Numbered from the stretch's first letter, positions 41,240 through 55,100 are shown. The stretch is 64,000 nt of DNA from Chondrilla cf. caribensis (GCA_964020155.1 OZ026549.1:614633-678632); one strand, 5' to 3'. Notes: a model not told the origin generated them from the letters alone. A program made the numbers and translations.

Positions 41240-43292
41240 CTAAACAGAATCCATTTCTTGATCTTCATCCACTCCCTTCATTCCTTTCTTCTTGGACATG
41301 TCAGGTACAGCATAGACAGCATCTCCAACGAGTTTAGGCTCTTTCATCGTTGGCTGTTTGATATTAACTATGGCATTAGGGCGAACGAGCTCTACGTCCT
41401 CATATCCCGCCGATATCGGTCCTAGCCCTGTACTCTTCACTCCTGGTTGTGTCACTATGTCATCATATCCCGCCGATATCGGTCCTAACCCTGTACTCTT
41501 CACTCCTGGTGGTTGTGTTACTATGTCATCATATCCTGCCGATATCGGTCCTAGCCCTGTAATCTTCACTCCTGGTTGTGTCACTATTTCATCATATTCT
41601 TTAGTCCCCGGATCAAATTGGAGTTCCATTGTTGGTTTGTTGACGTCATCATACAAATGTCCTACTTTGTCTTCCACTATACCCTCATCGCTGTCGTCAT
41701 CTTCGTCTTCATCTCTGGGTGGTTCTTTAACAGCACTGTAGTACACAGTTTCAGGTTTGCTGTCTTCCACTGTATCGTAGTGGTCCACAACGTCATTGTA
41801 AACATGTGATTTGTTCTTAGTTCTCTTCTTGTGTTTGATCAAAATCACCACAACGATTATCACCAGGATCATCAGGATGAGTACAATGATTGCAGCTGCC
41901 ACTACACCTGCTATTGCTGGCAATAGAGGATCTGTGGGTGAATAAGAATGTAAAAGTAGTTTATAATTATATAGTGTATCTGAAGGATCCAGTGTACACA
42001 CGGTTAGTATATTTTGTTTGTGCAAGGTTTTGTAGTTACTGTATTAAAGCCTACCTTCTATATGGAGCATGGCCCTATTGCAAGACTTGGATGTACCACA
42101 AACTACATAGATTTGTCATCTTTATCATACATGTGAGATACACACATAAGTCACACGGACTTAGTACTGTATGTTGGTGTGGTACATACCTTCAGTTATC
42201 ACGCTGTTCGTAGAAGATGGTATGCTGGTCGTAGAAGATGGTATGCTGGTCGTAGAAGATGGTATGCTGGTCGTATGGAATGGTGTGCTGGTTGTAGGGG
42301 ATGGTGTGCTGGTTGTAGGGGATGGTGTAGGTGTTCCTGTTGACTCTAATCGATGAAGGTATTATATGAATTAGTATAGACATCACTCTCAATACCTCCA
42401 ACTCTAACTCACTTGTACTCTCCACTGTTGGGTTGTGTACATATCTTGTTATAGGTTGACTTTTTCCACGTCCAGCTGAGTTGACAGCTACCACTGTGAT
42501 GTCGCTGTAGGTCTGTCCTCTCTTAAGTCCTGTTAAGTTGTAGTAGTTGGTGTTGTTTGTAGTGTTGATCTTTTTTTTTCCATTTTGTGTAGTGTATTTG
42601 ATGATGTAATGTAGTATGTCTCCATTAGGTTCTCTAGGTGGTATCCAGTTTAGTTCAATCCCATCATCAAACACTCTAGTTCTAGTGAGGTGTCTTGGAG
42701 GAGATGGAGCTGTGGAGGATGTACATGTATGAGATGTTGTACGCCTTTATCCACTGATTAGTGATGTGTGCACACTGCTTATGTGACCAATTAACTGACC
42801 ATTGCATCAACTCACTTTGTTCCATTGTAGTAACCTCCATCACAGCTGGTAACCGACTCCTTCTTCTATCATCATTAGTACCTTTACCGAGTCCCCATGC
42901 TGTGATCCTGTACTTAGCACCAGGTACCAGTGAGGAGAATGTTCTTGATGGTCTCCCACCATTATTCCCATACTCTCCTACTACTGGTACTCCAAAGCAA
43001 AGTCTGTCGTATCCAATGATATCCCTATCAATACCACTAGGTATGGTACCAATGTCCACAGTGATACTGGTATTAGTACTAGTTGTACTAGATATAGATA
43101 CATCAGGGAGGGTAGCTGTAGAGCATATAAGTATCAAAAATTGTTATAATAGCATTGGTTTGAATTATCAGATGTGGAGAATGATGTTTTCTTGAAGTTT
43201 GTCTGTCACAGTTGCCGTATGACTGTACACTGAATACTACATTTGAAGCATGAAAGACCCACTTGGCATTATACACAGGTGTAGAATGTTCT

Positions 43293-43350
<58 letters not shown>

Positions 43351-45175
43351 AAAAGTTTTACTTGTGTGGAGCAGTGTGGGTGAATGGGCCGCATGGCAAT
43401 TATGTAACATGTGTTTGTGTTATGTTATCAGAATGAAAGCACGGCACCAGACGACAATTTCAAACGTAATAACATGATACACACATAACTTGATTATTAC
43501 ACTGAATATTGTATTGTATTGTTCAGTGAAGACTACCACAGGCTCTACATTCAAAGATAAAAACACCTCAAAGTAGGATTTTAGCCATGCAGTTGGTCTT
43601 AAAATGAAGGTGTACACAAAAATATTTGGACTAGGCTTGCCTTTCTCAAAAGTCTTGCCCCCTCTCAACAGGTCTTGTGAAGGCATCTGCCCCCACTGCC
43701 CCCACAGTTCCTACACCTATGCTATAGGTATGTGGTGTGTATTCAGAAGATGTGTATGTGTAGTGATTACTACCGCACATGTTGTCAGTTGAGACAACAC
43801 CTCAATCCTAACCCCACCCACTACTCACCATTGGATAGGAACAGGTAGTGGTAGATACCAGCACATTTCCCTTCAAAATTCACAAAATTGTTGAAAACTC
43901 TATCTCTTATGACTACTGTAGCAGTAGATCCACTTATGATCTGATGAACATCTCCACTAGTGTCAGTTGCTATATCACGTCCATGATATGAGAACATGGT
44001 CCCTCCACTGCTATTTGTACACTCAATCATCCCATCTCCACTATCATTGTTTGGTGGTTGTAGTTGTTGTTTGTCAGTGATGACTCTCTCATGGAATATC
44101 AGTCTCCCATAACTGTGAACAACTTGACCACCTAAAGTACACAGTATGAAGTAGACCAGTGTATCACCATGGGTATGTACACACTGTACTAGTAATATGC
44201 ACTTGCAAACACTGACCATTAACATTCAGTTGAAACTGTTGACTAGCTTCCCTTCCTTGAGCAGTGACATTACAGGTGTATGTCCCTCCATCACTTGTAG
44301 AGGTTATGTTGATGGCTATAATATTGTTGTCGATCTTTCTCCCATCATATCCTGTTTGTTGACACGGTTCAATTGGACATGTCCAGTGATAGTTAGTCTG
44401 TAGTCCATGTGGTACTCCACTGATTCTACAAACTAGAATAAGAGTTGTTCCTAGTGGTAGAGTAGCTGTAGAGTTGAAGGTTGAATTGATTGTGCAGCCA
44501 TCAATCACCACATTAGGAGTAGTAGAAACTGTGGAGGGAGAACAGGTGTATGAAGGGGTGTATGTTTTTGAAGAGTATTACGGAGCAGGTTACAAGTAGT
44601 ACAGTACAGTACAGTTTGTGATTATTTGACTTAGGGTTTCCTGACTTTTACGCACCGCTGTGCGTATTGGTAACCTTACTTATATGACTACTTATTAATA
44701 CGCACAGCGATGGGTGAGAGTTGTGTTAGAGTTAACCCTAACCCATTGCGGTGTGTAATAGTAAGTAGTCGTATAAGTAAGGTTACCAATACGCACAGCG
44801 GTGCGTAAAAGTCAGGAACCCCTTGACTTATCCTCATGTCACCCTCACAACCAGTCCACCTCTTCTCCTCACAACCAGTCCACCTCTTCTCCTCACAACC
44901 AATCCTTCTCTCTCCCTCACAACCAGTCCTCCTCTCACCCTCACAACCAGTCCTTCTCATACAAATCCTTTCTTCCTCACAACCAGTCCTCCTCTCATAC
45001 TCCCTCCTAACAGTCAATCCTCTCCTCACTCTTTTACAATTCACAGTCTACCATTGTCTGTCCACAGTATTATCCTCACACACACACACTACATCTGTTC
45101 CTCACCTGATTCTCCATTAGTGGTGAACACTCCACATACCAGTAGGACACTACAGACTATAGGTAAACTCCTCAT
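41240..45175 (-). CDS. G7: Ig-Ig-FN3-FN3 receptor with the most YDDI modules
   Basis: Predicted 709 aa. Exons: signal 45106-45175, Ig1 44217-44528, Ig2 43829-44131, FN3-1 42816-43115, FN3-2 42413-42709, stalk 42190-42345, TM plus tail 41240-41931; 710 codons. The TM exon acceptor is CCACAG before GATCCTCTATTG; the open frame runs on upstream but the splice site and phase fix the exon edge. The tail carries EYDEI, two GYDDI modules and GYEDV, the longest series in the array, plus HYDTV, VYYSAV, LYDDV and VYAVP. FN3-1 is the most divergent of the set (CFGVPVVGEY, GKGTNDDRRRS). FN3-2 has a T-run at about 42570 that encodes KKK where others read TQQE. A hAT-like foldback element lies in the first intron. 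Confidence 0.85.
43298..43349. repeat. GT tract in G7 FN3-1/Ig2 intron
   Basis: About 50 bp of GT. Its + strand orientation is opposite to the other tracts of the array. Confidence 0.9.
44634..44822. mobile_element. Foldback hAT-like MITE in G7 first intron
   Basis: A 189-bp element whose two halves are almost perfect inverted copies (TCCTGACTTTTACGCACCGC at the left, its complement at the right). TTGACTTA is directly repeated on both sides (44626-44633 and 44823-44830), an 8-bp target duplication. The near-perfect arms suggest a young insertion. Confidence 0.8.
44838..45010. repeat. 24-bp minisatellite, G7 first intron
   Basis: About seven units, with a CTTCTCCTCACAACC variant at the left end. 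It directly follows the hAT-like MITE. Confidence 0.75.
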
Positions 45176-46537
45176 CTCACTTTACTGGTATCGTTTGTAC
45201 TCTCAGTACTAGACTACCTTTTGTGAATCTAGACCACCATTTTGTACTGTGGTTGTGGTGGGAGAGGTCATGAATGTTGATAGATATGCACTGCTGTGGT
45301 TTATGGTTGTCAGGTGATGTGAACATGTATGGCTTCATGTGATATGTACTAATAGATGTGTGTGTGGCAACAGGTGCAGTTGTAATGATTCTATATGCTA
45401 CATCTTCCTTTCTTGAACATTCCATCCCATTTCATGTATCATGTGTATGACTGCGGGTATATTCAACATTTGTAATAGGTGTGTTGTGTAATTCTATTTA
45501 TACCTCAGAATGGCCTGTTACCTGATATGTGACCACTCAGTTTATTTGACAAATCTGCCTACTATGGTTGAATGTTCTGGGTACCACTTATAGTTACCCT
45601 TGGCTAATGGTCCCCTAGGTAAAATAAGAAATCTGAAAACTTGTACCTGTTGTACAACTGAATTATTGCCAAATGTTGTCATATATACATTGAAGAAGTC
45701 TGTATGTTAGTAAATAACCAAGCTATGTACCCCGGGAGTACATTGTGTAAGAGGGCTAGGCGCTTAGCAGAGGTCATGGGAATCAATCAACTAAATAAGC
45801 TGTCAAATGAATATCATTTCAACAAAACAAAACACAAGCAATACAGTTTACTAAAAATTGTAGCAGGAGAGCCAAGGCCATTCAGAAATCGGTTCCTTCA
45901 TGCCAATTCCAGCTAGCTATCATTTCTTGTATGATGTACCTATTTGCCTGTACTCCCTCTCATCCATCACTGTTCATCCTCATTGCTTGCAGTTCCGTGT
46001 TAGTCAGGTGTTATTCCTAAACCTGTTTACAGTACTATGGTGGTCGCTAATTAGGTTAAAGCCATAAAACATTCACCACAAGTCATGATCGTGAATACTA
46101 ATATGATAGGATCTAATGTATTTTTAGCCAGAGTACTCTGTAGTATGGCTATGTGTTTGTACACATCCCCACTATGATGATCCTGATATGACTGCATTGC
46201 TCTCATATGGTGTCAGTTGAGTGGACTCATTGTGTTGTGTAGTATGTGTGAGATGTGTGTATGTATAGATTTATGCTGTAGTACGTGAATCCATTGTAAG
46301 AAGTTTGTATGTGGTATACTGTGTACATAATGCGGTATTAAACCTGACCATTATTGGTTGTTTATGTGTTGATGAAGATGTATAGCCATGGGTATGCTCA
46401 TAATTTGGTTTCAACTAAATGTTTCAATAATAAAAGGTACCAGAATGAATATATACATATTATATAATGACATGTGACAATGCATATTTCCATGCAATGA
46501 AATGTACATGTACGTGCACATACACACAAGGGTGTCA
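45176..46537. other. Intergenic: G7 5' flank and G8 3' flank
   Basis: Only the first 250 bp and a short piece near 45545-45625 (CTACTATGGTTGAATGTTC) match other 5' flanks. The hairpin and the usual 3' block are missing. A 70-codon + strand frame at 45704-45916 resembles nothing known to me and has no support. Confidence 0.45.
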
Positions 46538-49500
46538 CTACGCGTCCTTCTTTTTCTTCTTCTTGGTCATATCCACTGCTGTGTACAAATGTTCAGGATC
46601 TGTAAGTAGTACAGCTTCTTTTGCCTCAGTGCTTGATAGTGGATCACAAGTGGGCCCTCCAGTGTGATACATTTCTTGCTCTTTGTTGTCTTTCTTCTTT
46701 CCTTTGTTCTTCTTCTTGGACTTGTCAGGTACAGTATAAACATGTATGTCTAGTCCATCACCTGTTGTCTCTCCTTTCTGTATCCCTTGTCCATTATTGG
46801 GTGTAGTGTTGGTACAAACGGAGTCCAAATCGTCATATCCTGCAGATATTGGTCCTAGACCCATAGTCTTCTCTCCCAGTTGGGTGGTGTTCCGCTTGAC
46901 ATCCACAATGACATCATATTCTTGAGGATGATTCCCAACGCTATCATATTTGGGTAACGTCCTCTTTTCATTGGCATCCTCATACAAAGGCCCTGTGTTG
47001 TCTTCCACTATGGAACCGTCCTCATCTCCTTCTCCAGGTGTTTTTCCAACAACGCTGTAGTACGTATTGTCAGTTTTAGTGTCTTGTAGTGCAACATGTT
47101 GATCTGCTTTATCATATGCAGCCTCTTTGCTAATGTTGGCCCTCTTCTTGCGTTTCACCACCAACACCACTATCATGACCACTACCAGCAGTATTGTCAG
47201 GAGGACTATGACAACAACTGGCACCACTGCACCTGCTATTGCTGCTGTTGCTACTGGTGTCGGAGTACCTGTGGTGTTGGAGTAAAAAGTGACTGTTCAT
47301 GGGATAATCTTATCACACGGAATACTTAATGTAAAGCTAGTGCCCTCATGACAGAACACATGCACCTATCTTCAATGTACACAAGTTTAAATGAGTATTG
47401 TGTATAGTACCTTAATCAGAATCATTTACCTGGTAATAGATGATGTACATTTTTATGCCCATTGCCCATGATAATGGGGCAACAGAGGTCAATAGTGAAC
47501 GAATTTACATGAGTGTATGTATAGGCAGCAGTGATGGAGGTCATGAAGCCCTTCAATGTGTTATGTTCGATATATATATTTTCAACTGGAATTACTTGCT
47601 CGCCATCTACTGCAATCATATAGATGAACCTAGGGCTTCTTAGGGGCTGCCTGCGGTAGCCCTACGTATCATTGTTTTCTTTTCAACTCAGCCGGTGAGG
47701 CTCGATGTATTATTATCGTGGTATATAATATATGTTTCTACGCGTAACCGCAACAGTAACTTTATATTATGATTTATATTGCGCGATGAAGATGGCCGAT
47801 TTCAAAACTAGAGAACTAGAATTCGTGCGCAAAGGCTTCGCTGAACGTAATAACTTCAGCGAAGGGTTTTCTAAGCCTGAGAAAGACGCCCGAGAAATTC
47901 GAGTGCGGGGGACGGCACCCCAAGACTTTTTTCACTCGAATTGCTTGTTCGAAGGAATCCGCGGTATGGAGACTCTCTCAACTACCCCATCGATGGCATA
48001 TCTATCTTGGAATGTCGCCACTTGGTCGATGGTGACGTTATTGTGGATGACGAAAAAACGAAAGGTTTCAAAATTTCCACCACAGCTACTTATACTGAAA
48101 GCGTATTCATTCACCCGTGGCCCCTGTATCGTGGGCGGTGGGCATTAAATGCATAATAGCATCCGTTACCATAGAAACAGTACTATTATACAGCAATTTT
48201 ATAACGTATAAAGCGCTAGCAACAGTATATGGCATTGGCAACGGATTCTATAATGGTTAAGACATGGACACTCGGGCATTATGACATGAAATACAGTCAC
48301 CCTCGGGCGCGAAGTGCCCAAGGGTGAGTGTATTTTATATGTCATAATGCCCTCGTGCCCATGTCTTAGCCACTAAATATTGTCTATCGATTCAATTTAT
48401 TGATCCAGTGTCGAAATTGTTGTAGATGGAACAGCGATAATATCACATAATTGAATATCATGTACACGTGTAAAATCATCCCTAACACAAACTCACTTGT
48501 ACTCTCCACCGTTAAGGTGTTTGATTGCTCACTGGCTGTGCTGATTGTAGGAGACGGTGTAGGTGTTCTTGGTGACACTGGTTGATGAAGACATGATATA
48601 ATAGTTATAAATAGTATTAATACTATATAATCATAATAATATTATATTAACAAAGTTCTCAATACCTCCAACTCTAACTCACTTGTACTCTCCACTGTTA
48701 AGGTATGTACATAACTTGTTATAGGTTGACTTCCTCCCCCACCTCCAGCTGAGTTGACAGCTACCACTTTGATGTTGTTGTAGGTCTGTCCTCTCTTTAG
48801 TCCTGTTAAGTTGTAGTAGTTGATGTTGTTTGTAGTGTTGATCTCTTGTTGTGTTCCATTTTGTGTAGTGTATTTGATGATGTAATGTCGTATGTCTCCA
48901 TTAGGTTCTCCAGGTGGTATCCAGTTTAGTTCAATCCCATCATCAAACACTCCAGTTATAGTGAGGTGTCTTGGAGGAGATGGATCTGTGGAGGATGTAC
49001 ATGTATGAGATGTTGTAGGCATTTATCCACTGATTAGTGATGTGTGCACACTGCTTATGTGCCCAATTAACTGACCATTGCATCAACTCACTTTGTTCCA
49101 TTGTAGTAACCTCCCTCACAGCTGGTGACCAACTCCTTCTTCTATCACCACTTCCACCAAGTCCCCATGCTGTGATCCTATACTTAGCACCAGGTACTAG
49201 TGAGGAGAATGTTCTTGATGATCTCCCACCAATATTCTCATACTCTCCTACTACTGGTACTCCAAGGTCCAGTCTGTGATATCCAATGATAACCCTCTCA
49301 ATACCACTAGGTGCAGTACCACTGTTCACCTTGATACTGGTATCAGTACTGGTTGTACCAGTTATAAAGACATCAGGGAGTGCACCTAATAGACAATATT
49401 AAATATATGTTGCATGTGCAGGAGAGGGACTGCAGTGTCATTTACTACCACATGGTGTAGAGATTATAGTCACTGTTTACCTCAAATATGACATACAGTT

Positions 49501-50462
49501 TGCCAGTACTTCAACCCTAACTCCACCCACTACTCACCATTGGATAGGAACAGGTAGTGGTAAATACCAGCACAATTCCCTTCAAAATTCACAAAATCAT
49601 TGAAAACTCTATCTCTTATGACTGCAGTAGCAGTAGATTCACTTGTGATCTGATGAACATCTCCACTAGTGCCAGTTGGTACAGTGCGTCCATGATATAT
49701 GAACTTAGCCCCTCTACTGCTCATTCTACACTCAATCCTCCCATCTCCACCATCATTGTTTGGTGGTTGTAGTTGTTGCTTGTCAGTGATGACTCTCTCA
49801 TTGAGTATCAGTCTCCCATAACTGTGAACAACTTGACCACCTAAAGTACACAGTATGAAGTAGGCCAGTGTATCACCATGGGTATGTACACACTGTACTA
49901 GTAATATGCACTTGCAAACACTGACCATTAACATTCAGTTGAAACTGTTGACTATCTTCCCTTCCTTCAGCAGTGACATTACAGGTGTATGTTCCTCCAT
50001 CACTTGTAGAGGTTATGTTGATGGCTATAATATTGTTATTGATCTTTCTCCCATCATATCCTGTTTGTTGACACGGTTCATTTGGACATGTCCAGTGATA
50101 GTTAGTCGGTAGTCCATGTGGTATTCCACTGATTCTACAAACTAGAATAAGAGTTGTTCCTAGTGGTAGAGTAGCTGTAGAGTTGAAGGTTGAATTGACT
50201 GTGTATCCATCAATCACCACATTAGGAGTAGTAGGAACTGTGGAGGGAGAGAGTGCGCTGGTGGTGTTTTCACTGACATATGTATGGATGTGGCGATTAA
50301 TATTGTTGTATTATAATGGTATTGTTGTAATCTATCTACTGTATATTGTCCGATTTCTCTCCTTTCTGGAAGAAACTCATCTTTGTACGTAACTACAACC
50401 GGTACTGACATCTGCTCACAGTTGGCACACACACACACACGCACGCACGTACGCACACACAT

Positions 50463-50520
<58 letters not shown>

Positions 50521-51470
50521 CACACACACACACACACGCGCACACAAACTATGTTTCTGGACACTGAGATGTATGGTTTTACTATGGTTTCATTTCCACA
50601 ATGTTCTGAAGCTGAATATGCGTTAGTTTGTAATATAATAATATGTAAAACTAATACAATAGCCACTTCAATTGAAATGAGGAAAACCATATCACAGTGT
50701 GAAAGAAGTTGTTGATTCAGTGTATTGCTTGTGCTAGTAGTGTGAGTACAGCATGTAATTTGCATCTCATCATACATGGTACAAGTTGTGTAGAAAATAT
50801 AACATGTATTGAGATGTATGTGCTGTGTGAAAATTGTGAGCTGATTCATACGCTGTCACCCATTGTTATCACATAATATTCACCTATAAGCTGTTAATTC
50901 ATGAAGAAGAAGGTTTGTGTTAGCAGTTTGGGAGGGAATTCTAGGTATGTTAACTGTTACCTGTCAAAGTGGGTGTTAAACCCAGGGTAATACCCACCTT
51001 GTCCAGTGAACTACACAGGTTTCACTTGTTTAACTGTGTCTGGGTTCTTCAACTGCACTATAGGACAGTCTGACACCCCAACTTTATTGTATATCACACA
51101 CTTTTCACCAACTGGCAACACAAGTCCTCCTCACCCACACAACCAGTTCCCCTCTCACCCTCACAACCAGTCGTCCTCTCACCCTCACAACCAGTTCCCC
51201 TCTCACCCTCACAACCAGTCCTCCTCTCACCCTCACAACCAGTTCCCCTCTCACCCTCACAGCCAGTCCTCCTCTCACCCTCATAACTAGTCCTCTCACC
51301 CTCACAACCACTCCTCTCCTCACACTTACCACTCCCCCACACTTCACAGTCTACCATTGTCTGTACACAGTATAATCCTTACACACACACTACATCTGTT
51401 TCTCACCTGATTCTACATTAGTGGAGAACACTCCACACACCAGTAGACAGACTAGGGTTAAACTCTTCAT
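46538..51470 (-). CDS. G8: Ig-Ig-FN3-FN3 receptor with longer class B tail
   Basis: Predicted 695 aa. Exons: signal 51407-51470 (MKSLTLVCLLVCGVF), Ig1 49926-50237, Ig2 49538-49840, FN3-1 49092-49385, FN3-2 48683-48985, stalk 48497-48577, TM plus tail 46538-47268; 696 codons. The ectodomain closely matches G1-G7 but TM and tail diverge (PVVVIVLLTILLVVVMIVVL, then KRKKRANIS). The tail has AYDKA, TYYSVV, LYEDA, KYDSV, EYDVI, GYDDL and VYTVP. It then continues past the point where G1-G7 stop (EQEM) for about 45 residues to LYTAVDMTKKKK, so it may preserve the ancestral form. The stalk exon ends with the same TVEST/GTGAGT junction as the FN3-2 exon, suggesting the stalk exon arose partly from that exon end. 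The 3' UTR has no long CA tract; one lies in the first intron instead. Confidence 0.83.
47795..47955 (+). repeat. Dispersed repeat R1, copy d
   Basis: The least eroded copy: GGCCGATTTCAAAACTAG, GAATTCGTGCGCAAAGGC, AAAGACGCCCGAGAAATTCG and TCGAATTGCTTGTTCG. It lies in the stalk-TM intron of G8 and is flanked by further unrecognised sequence up to a twin-hairpin element. Confidence 0.55.
48157..48375 (+). mobile_element. Twin-hairpin element, copy 3 (G8 intron)
   Basis: Same orientation and structure as copy 1, with small changes in both hairpins. It sits between R1 copy d and the G8 stalk exon. Confidence 0.7.
50427..50538. repeat. CA tract in G8 first intron
   Basis: About 110 bp of CA with GCACGCACG-type edges. 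Confidence 0.9.
51118..51325. repeat. 24-bp minisatellite, G8 first intron
   Basis: About eight units alternating between CCAGTTCCCCTC and CCAGTCCTCCTC forms, which suggests duplication of two-unit blocks. Confidence 0.8.
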
Positions 51471-52101
51471 CTCACTCCAACACTGTACTAGTATTGCACT
51501 GTCCAGGGCAACTGTTCTCCACTCCATGTGTGTTTACCTAACTAATCCAATATTATACAACATTGACAGGATGTGGTTTAGGGTCTAATTATTATGCGCA
51601 TAATTATTGCCCATGTTGCTGATTCAGCTGCAGTACTATGGTTCTTGCCAAAAATGGGATTAGCATCTCACAGGAGTGGTGACCTTTTATGGCTTCTTTT
51701 TTCATCCCCAATCACTGTAGACCCTTACCGTCACTCTCTAATGGCCACTTCTGTCTAGTGCAATACCAATGTCAGCCCTATTGTACCCCTGTTTCCGACA
51801 AGGACCAGGACACATGTATTCCTGACCTCATTGTTAGTGGGTGGATATCCAGTGTTCGAATGAGCAGAGGCTCACTTATATGCAATATTGTATTCTCAAT
51901 GTAAAGCCACACAGCATCCATGCACCATGACAGAGGAATACATACATATGCGTGTATACATACATGTACACATGCATTCGCACGTACACACACGCACACA
52001 TACACACACACGCGCACATGTGTACACACACAAACATGCACAATCATGTGCATACATACACACCTGCACACAAATGGACAGAATACACTACCAATTTAAT
52101 G
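51471..52101. other. Intergenic: G8 5' flank and G9 3' end
   Basis: Short intergenic segment with an irregular CA-rich stretch at 51955-52075. No similarity to the class A flanks, no exon. Confidence 0.5.
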
Positions 52102-55100
52102 TTAGTTTAATTTCTTCTTCTTGTGATTCAAATCAACAGCAGCATGTTGAGTAGACAGAACAAGGACATCTTCAGTGAGCACATTTGCATAGACTGCATT
52201 CCCAGTTTGTGCAGGTGGACCGTTCAGCTCAATATCATCCTCTGTTCTTTGTCTGCCTTCAGCCATACTATTAGTGTGTACAAAGTCCGTTTCCTCATAT
52301 TCTGTAGTTGTTGGTTGGGGGTCTGTAGCCTCCACTCCTGCTTGTGCAGTTTGCAGCCATGTTCCCTGTCTTGTTCCACCGCTACTCCTAGTGTCAATTG
52401 AGTCCAACTCGCTAATGCTAACTGACTCCAACATGTTATAACCTGTGGATAGCTGCCCTACATCTGTAGTGTTCACTCCTGGTGGTGTAGTTTGCTGTAC
52501 TGTATCGTATTCAGCAAACATGTGTTCATGAGATGGTCGATGCTGCTCATCTGAAGCTACTACTTCATATATGATATCCTCTCTCACCAATACTGTGGCA
52601 TATTCATGGTTGACATTGTTGTACACAAGAATTCCTGTATATCTCTTTGTCCGCCTCTTATACTTCCTCACAAACACCACAGCAGCTACCAGTACTACTA
52701 GCAGGATGACTACCACTCCCACTGCTCCCACGACACCCGCTATCACCTCTGTTGGAGGACCTGTAGCTGATATACGTACAAGGAAGAACATGTACATGAG
52801 TATTAATTCCATGTATTTGTTTGTGTGAATTGTTTCCTCTGCACAGTGGTCAGGTGGACTCCCGGAATGCACATCACTATATGGTACATTGGGTAGCAGT
52901 TGTTTGATTGCTAACATAAGGTTCAATGTGAGAAATGCACCATTTTATGTATAATGTCTTATTAAAAATAGCAGATATCAGTTGACAGCAGACCAACAAG
53001 TACTTTGAGTTAAAAACGTGTAGGGCTGCCCACACTCGAAATACTTGGGTGTCACTTTTATATTATTTTATAAGTACATTCGCTGAAATACAATATTCAT
53101 CGAAGCCATTGCACTCAAATTTAAGCCTAATTTCTAGTTCTTAGCATTTTGAAATTGGCCATCTTTTTTACACAATATAAATCAATATAAATTTACTGTT
53201 GTATTTACGTATCAGTGAATTAAGGAATAGTGCTCCTTTGATCTTTTACTATACTCAGATTTTAACCTAAATACCTTCAACTCTAACTCACTTGTACTCT
53301 CCACTGTTGAGTTATGTACATAACTTGTTATAGGTTGACTTCCTCCCCCACCTCCAGCTGAGTTGACAGCTACCACTGTGATGCTTTTGTAGGTCTGTCC
53401 TCTCTCTAGTCCTGTTAAGTCGTAGTAGTTGGTGTTGTTTGCAGTGTTGATCTCTTGTTGTGTTCCATCTTGTGTAATGTATTTGATGATGTAATGTTGT
53501 ATGTCTCCATTAGGTTCTCTAGGTGGTATCCAGTTTAGTTCAATCCCATCATCAAACACTCTAGTAATAGTGAGGTGTCTTGGAGGAGATGGATCTGTGG
53601 AGGATGTACATGTATGAGATGTTGTAGGCATTTATCCACTGATTAGTGATGTGTGCACACTGCTTATGTGACCAATTAACTGACCATTGCATCAACTCAC
53701 TTTGTTCCATTGTAATAACCTCCCTCACAGCTGGTGACTGACTCCTTCTTCTATCATCACCTCCACCAAGTCCCCATGCTGTAATCCTATACTTAGCACC
53801 AGGTACTAGTGAGGAGAATGTTCTTGATCTCTTATTCTCATACTCTCCTACTACTGGTACTCCAAGGTCCAGTCTGTGATATCCAATGATAACCCTACCA
53901 ATACCACTAGGTATGGTACCAATGTTCACAGTGATACTGGTATTGGTACTGGTTGTACCAGTTATAGAGACATCAGGGAGGGTACCTGTGAAGGATGTAG
54001 ACAAACATGTAAAGGAGCTACATATGGTGTTTCAGATAAATGAAGGTTCTATTGTTGTACATAGTATCAGTACTGGATTGGTCATTGCAAGATCACAACG
54101 GCTACACTGTTTCTTCACAGCATGTTGGTATATACTAGAGTACATGGTGACATCCATATTATGTTTATACTACATTTGCAATTGGGACCTCTTTGGTCCT
54201 TGAACTGAACTAGGGTTCTATTAATTGCTACACTTTCACCACTCCTACTACCACATAGTACAGTCTGTCCTCACATGATACACTACTCACCATTGGATAG
54301 GAACAGGTAGTGGAAGATACCAGCACAATCCCCTTCAAAGTTCACAAAATTCTTGAAAGCTCTATCTCTTATGACTAAAGTAGCATTAGATTCATTTCTG
54401 ATCAGATGAACATCTCCACTAGTGTTGGTTGATACATTGCCTCCATGATAATTGAACCTAGCCTTTCCACTGCTATTTGTACACTCAATCCTCCCATGTC
54501 CACTATCTCTGTTTGGTGGTTGTAGTTGTTGTTTGTCAGTGATGACTCTCTCATTGAGTATCAGTCTCCCATAACTGTGAACAACTTGCCCACCTAAAGT
54601 ACACAGTATGAAGTAGACCAGTGTATCACCATGAGTATGTACACACTGTACTAGTAATATGCACTTGCAAACACTGACCATTAACCTTCAGTTGAAACTG
54701 TTGACTATCTTCCCTTCCTCCAGCAGTGACATTACAGGTGTATATCCCTCCATCACTTGTAGAGGTTATGTTGATGGCTATAATATTGTTGTTGATCTTT
54801 CTCCCAGCATATCCTGTTTGTTGACATGGTTCATTTGGACATGTCCAGTGATAGTTAGTCTGTAGTCCATGTGGTATTCCACTGATTCTACAAACTAGAA
54901 TAAGAGTTGTTCCTAGTGGTAGAGTAGCTGTAGAGTTGAGGGTTAAATTGACTGTGTAGCCATCAATCACCACATTAGGAGTAGTACGAACTGTGGAGGG
55001 GTAGAAAGTGTATGTTTGCAGCAGTATTACTATGACGTTTCAATGTTGAAATAATATCATGGATTAAAATGGAGCAGTGATTCAAGAACAATAAAGGAAT

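Noticed and set aside
45704..45916. 70-codon + strand frame between G7 and G8
   Set aside because: No domain, no splice context and no paralogous copy; it is within chance length for this base composition.
47732..48148. 138-codon + strand frame
   Set aside because: It covers R1 copy d, whose other copies are broken in this frame, and has no recognisable protein feature.
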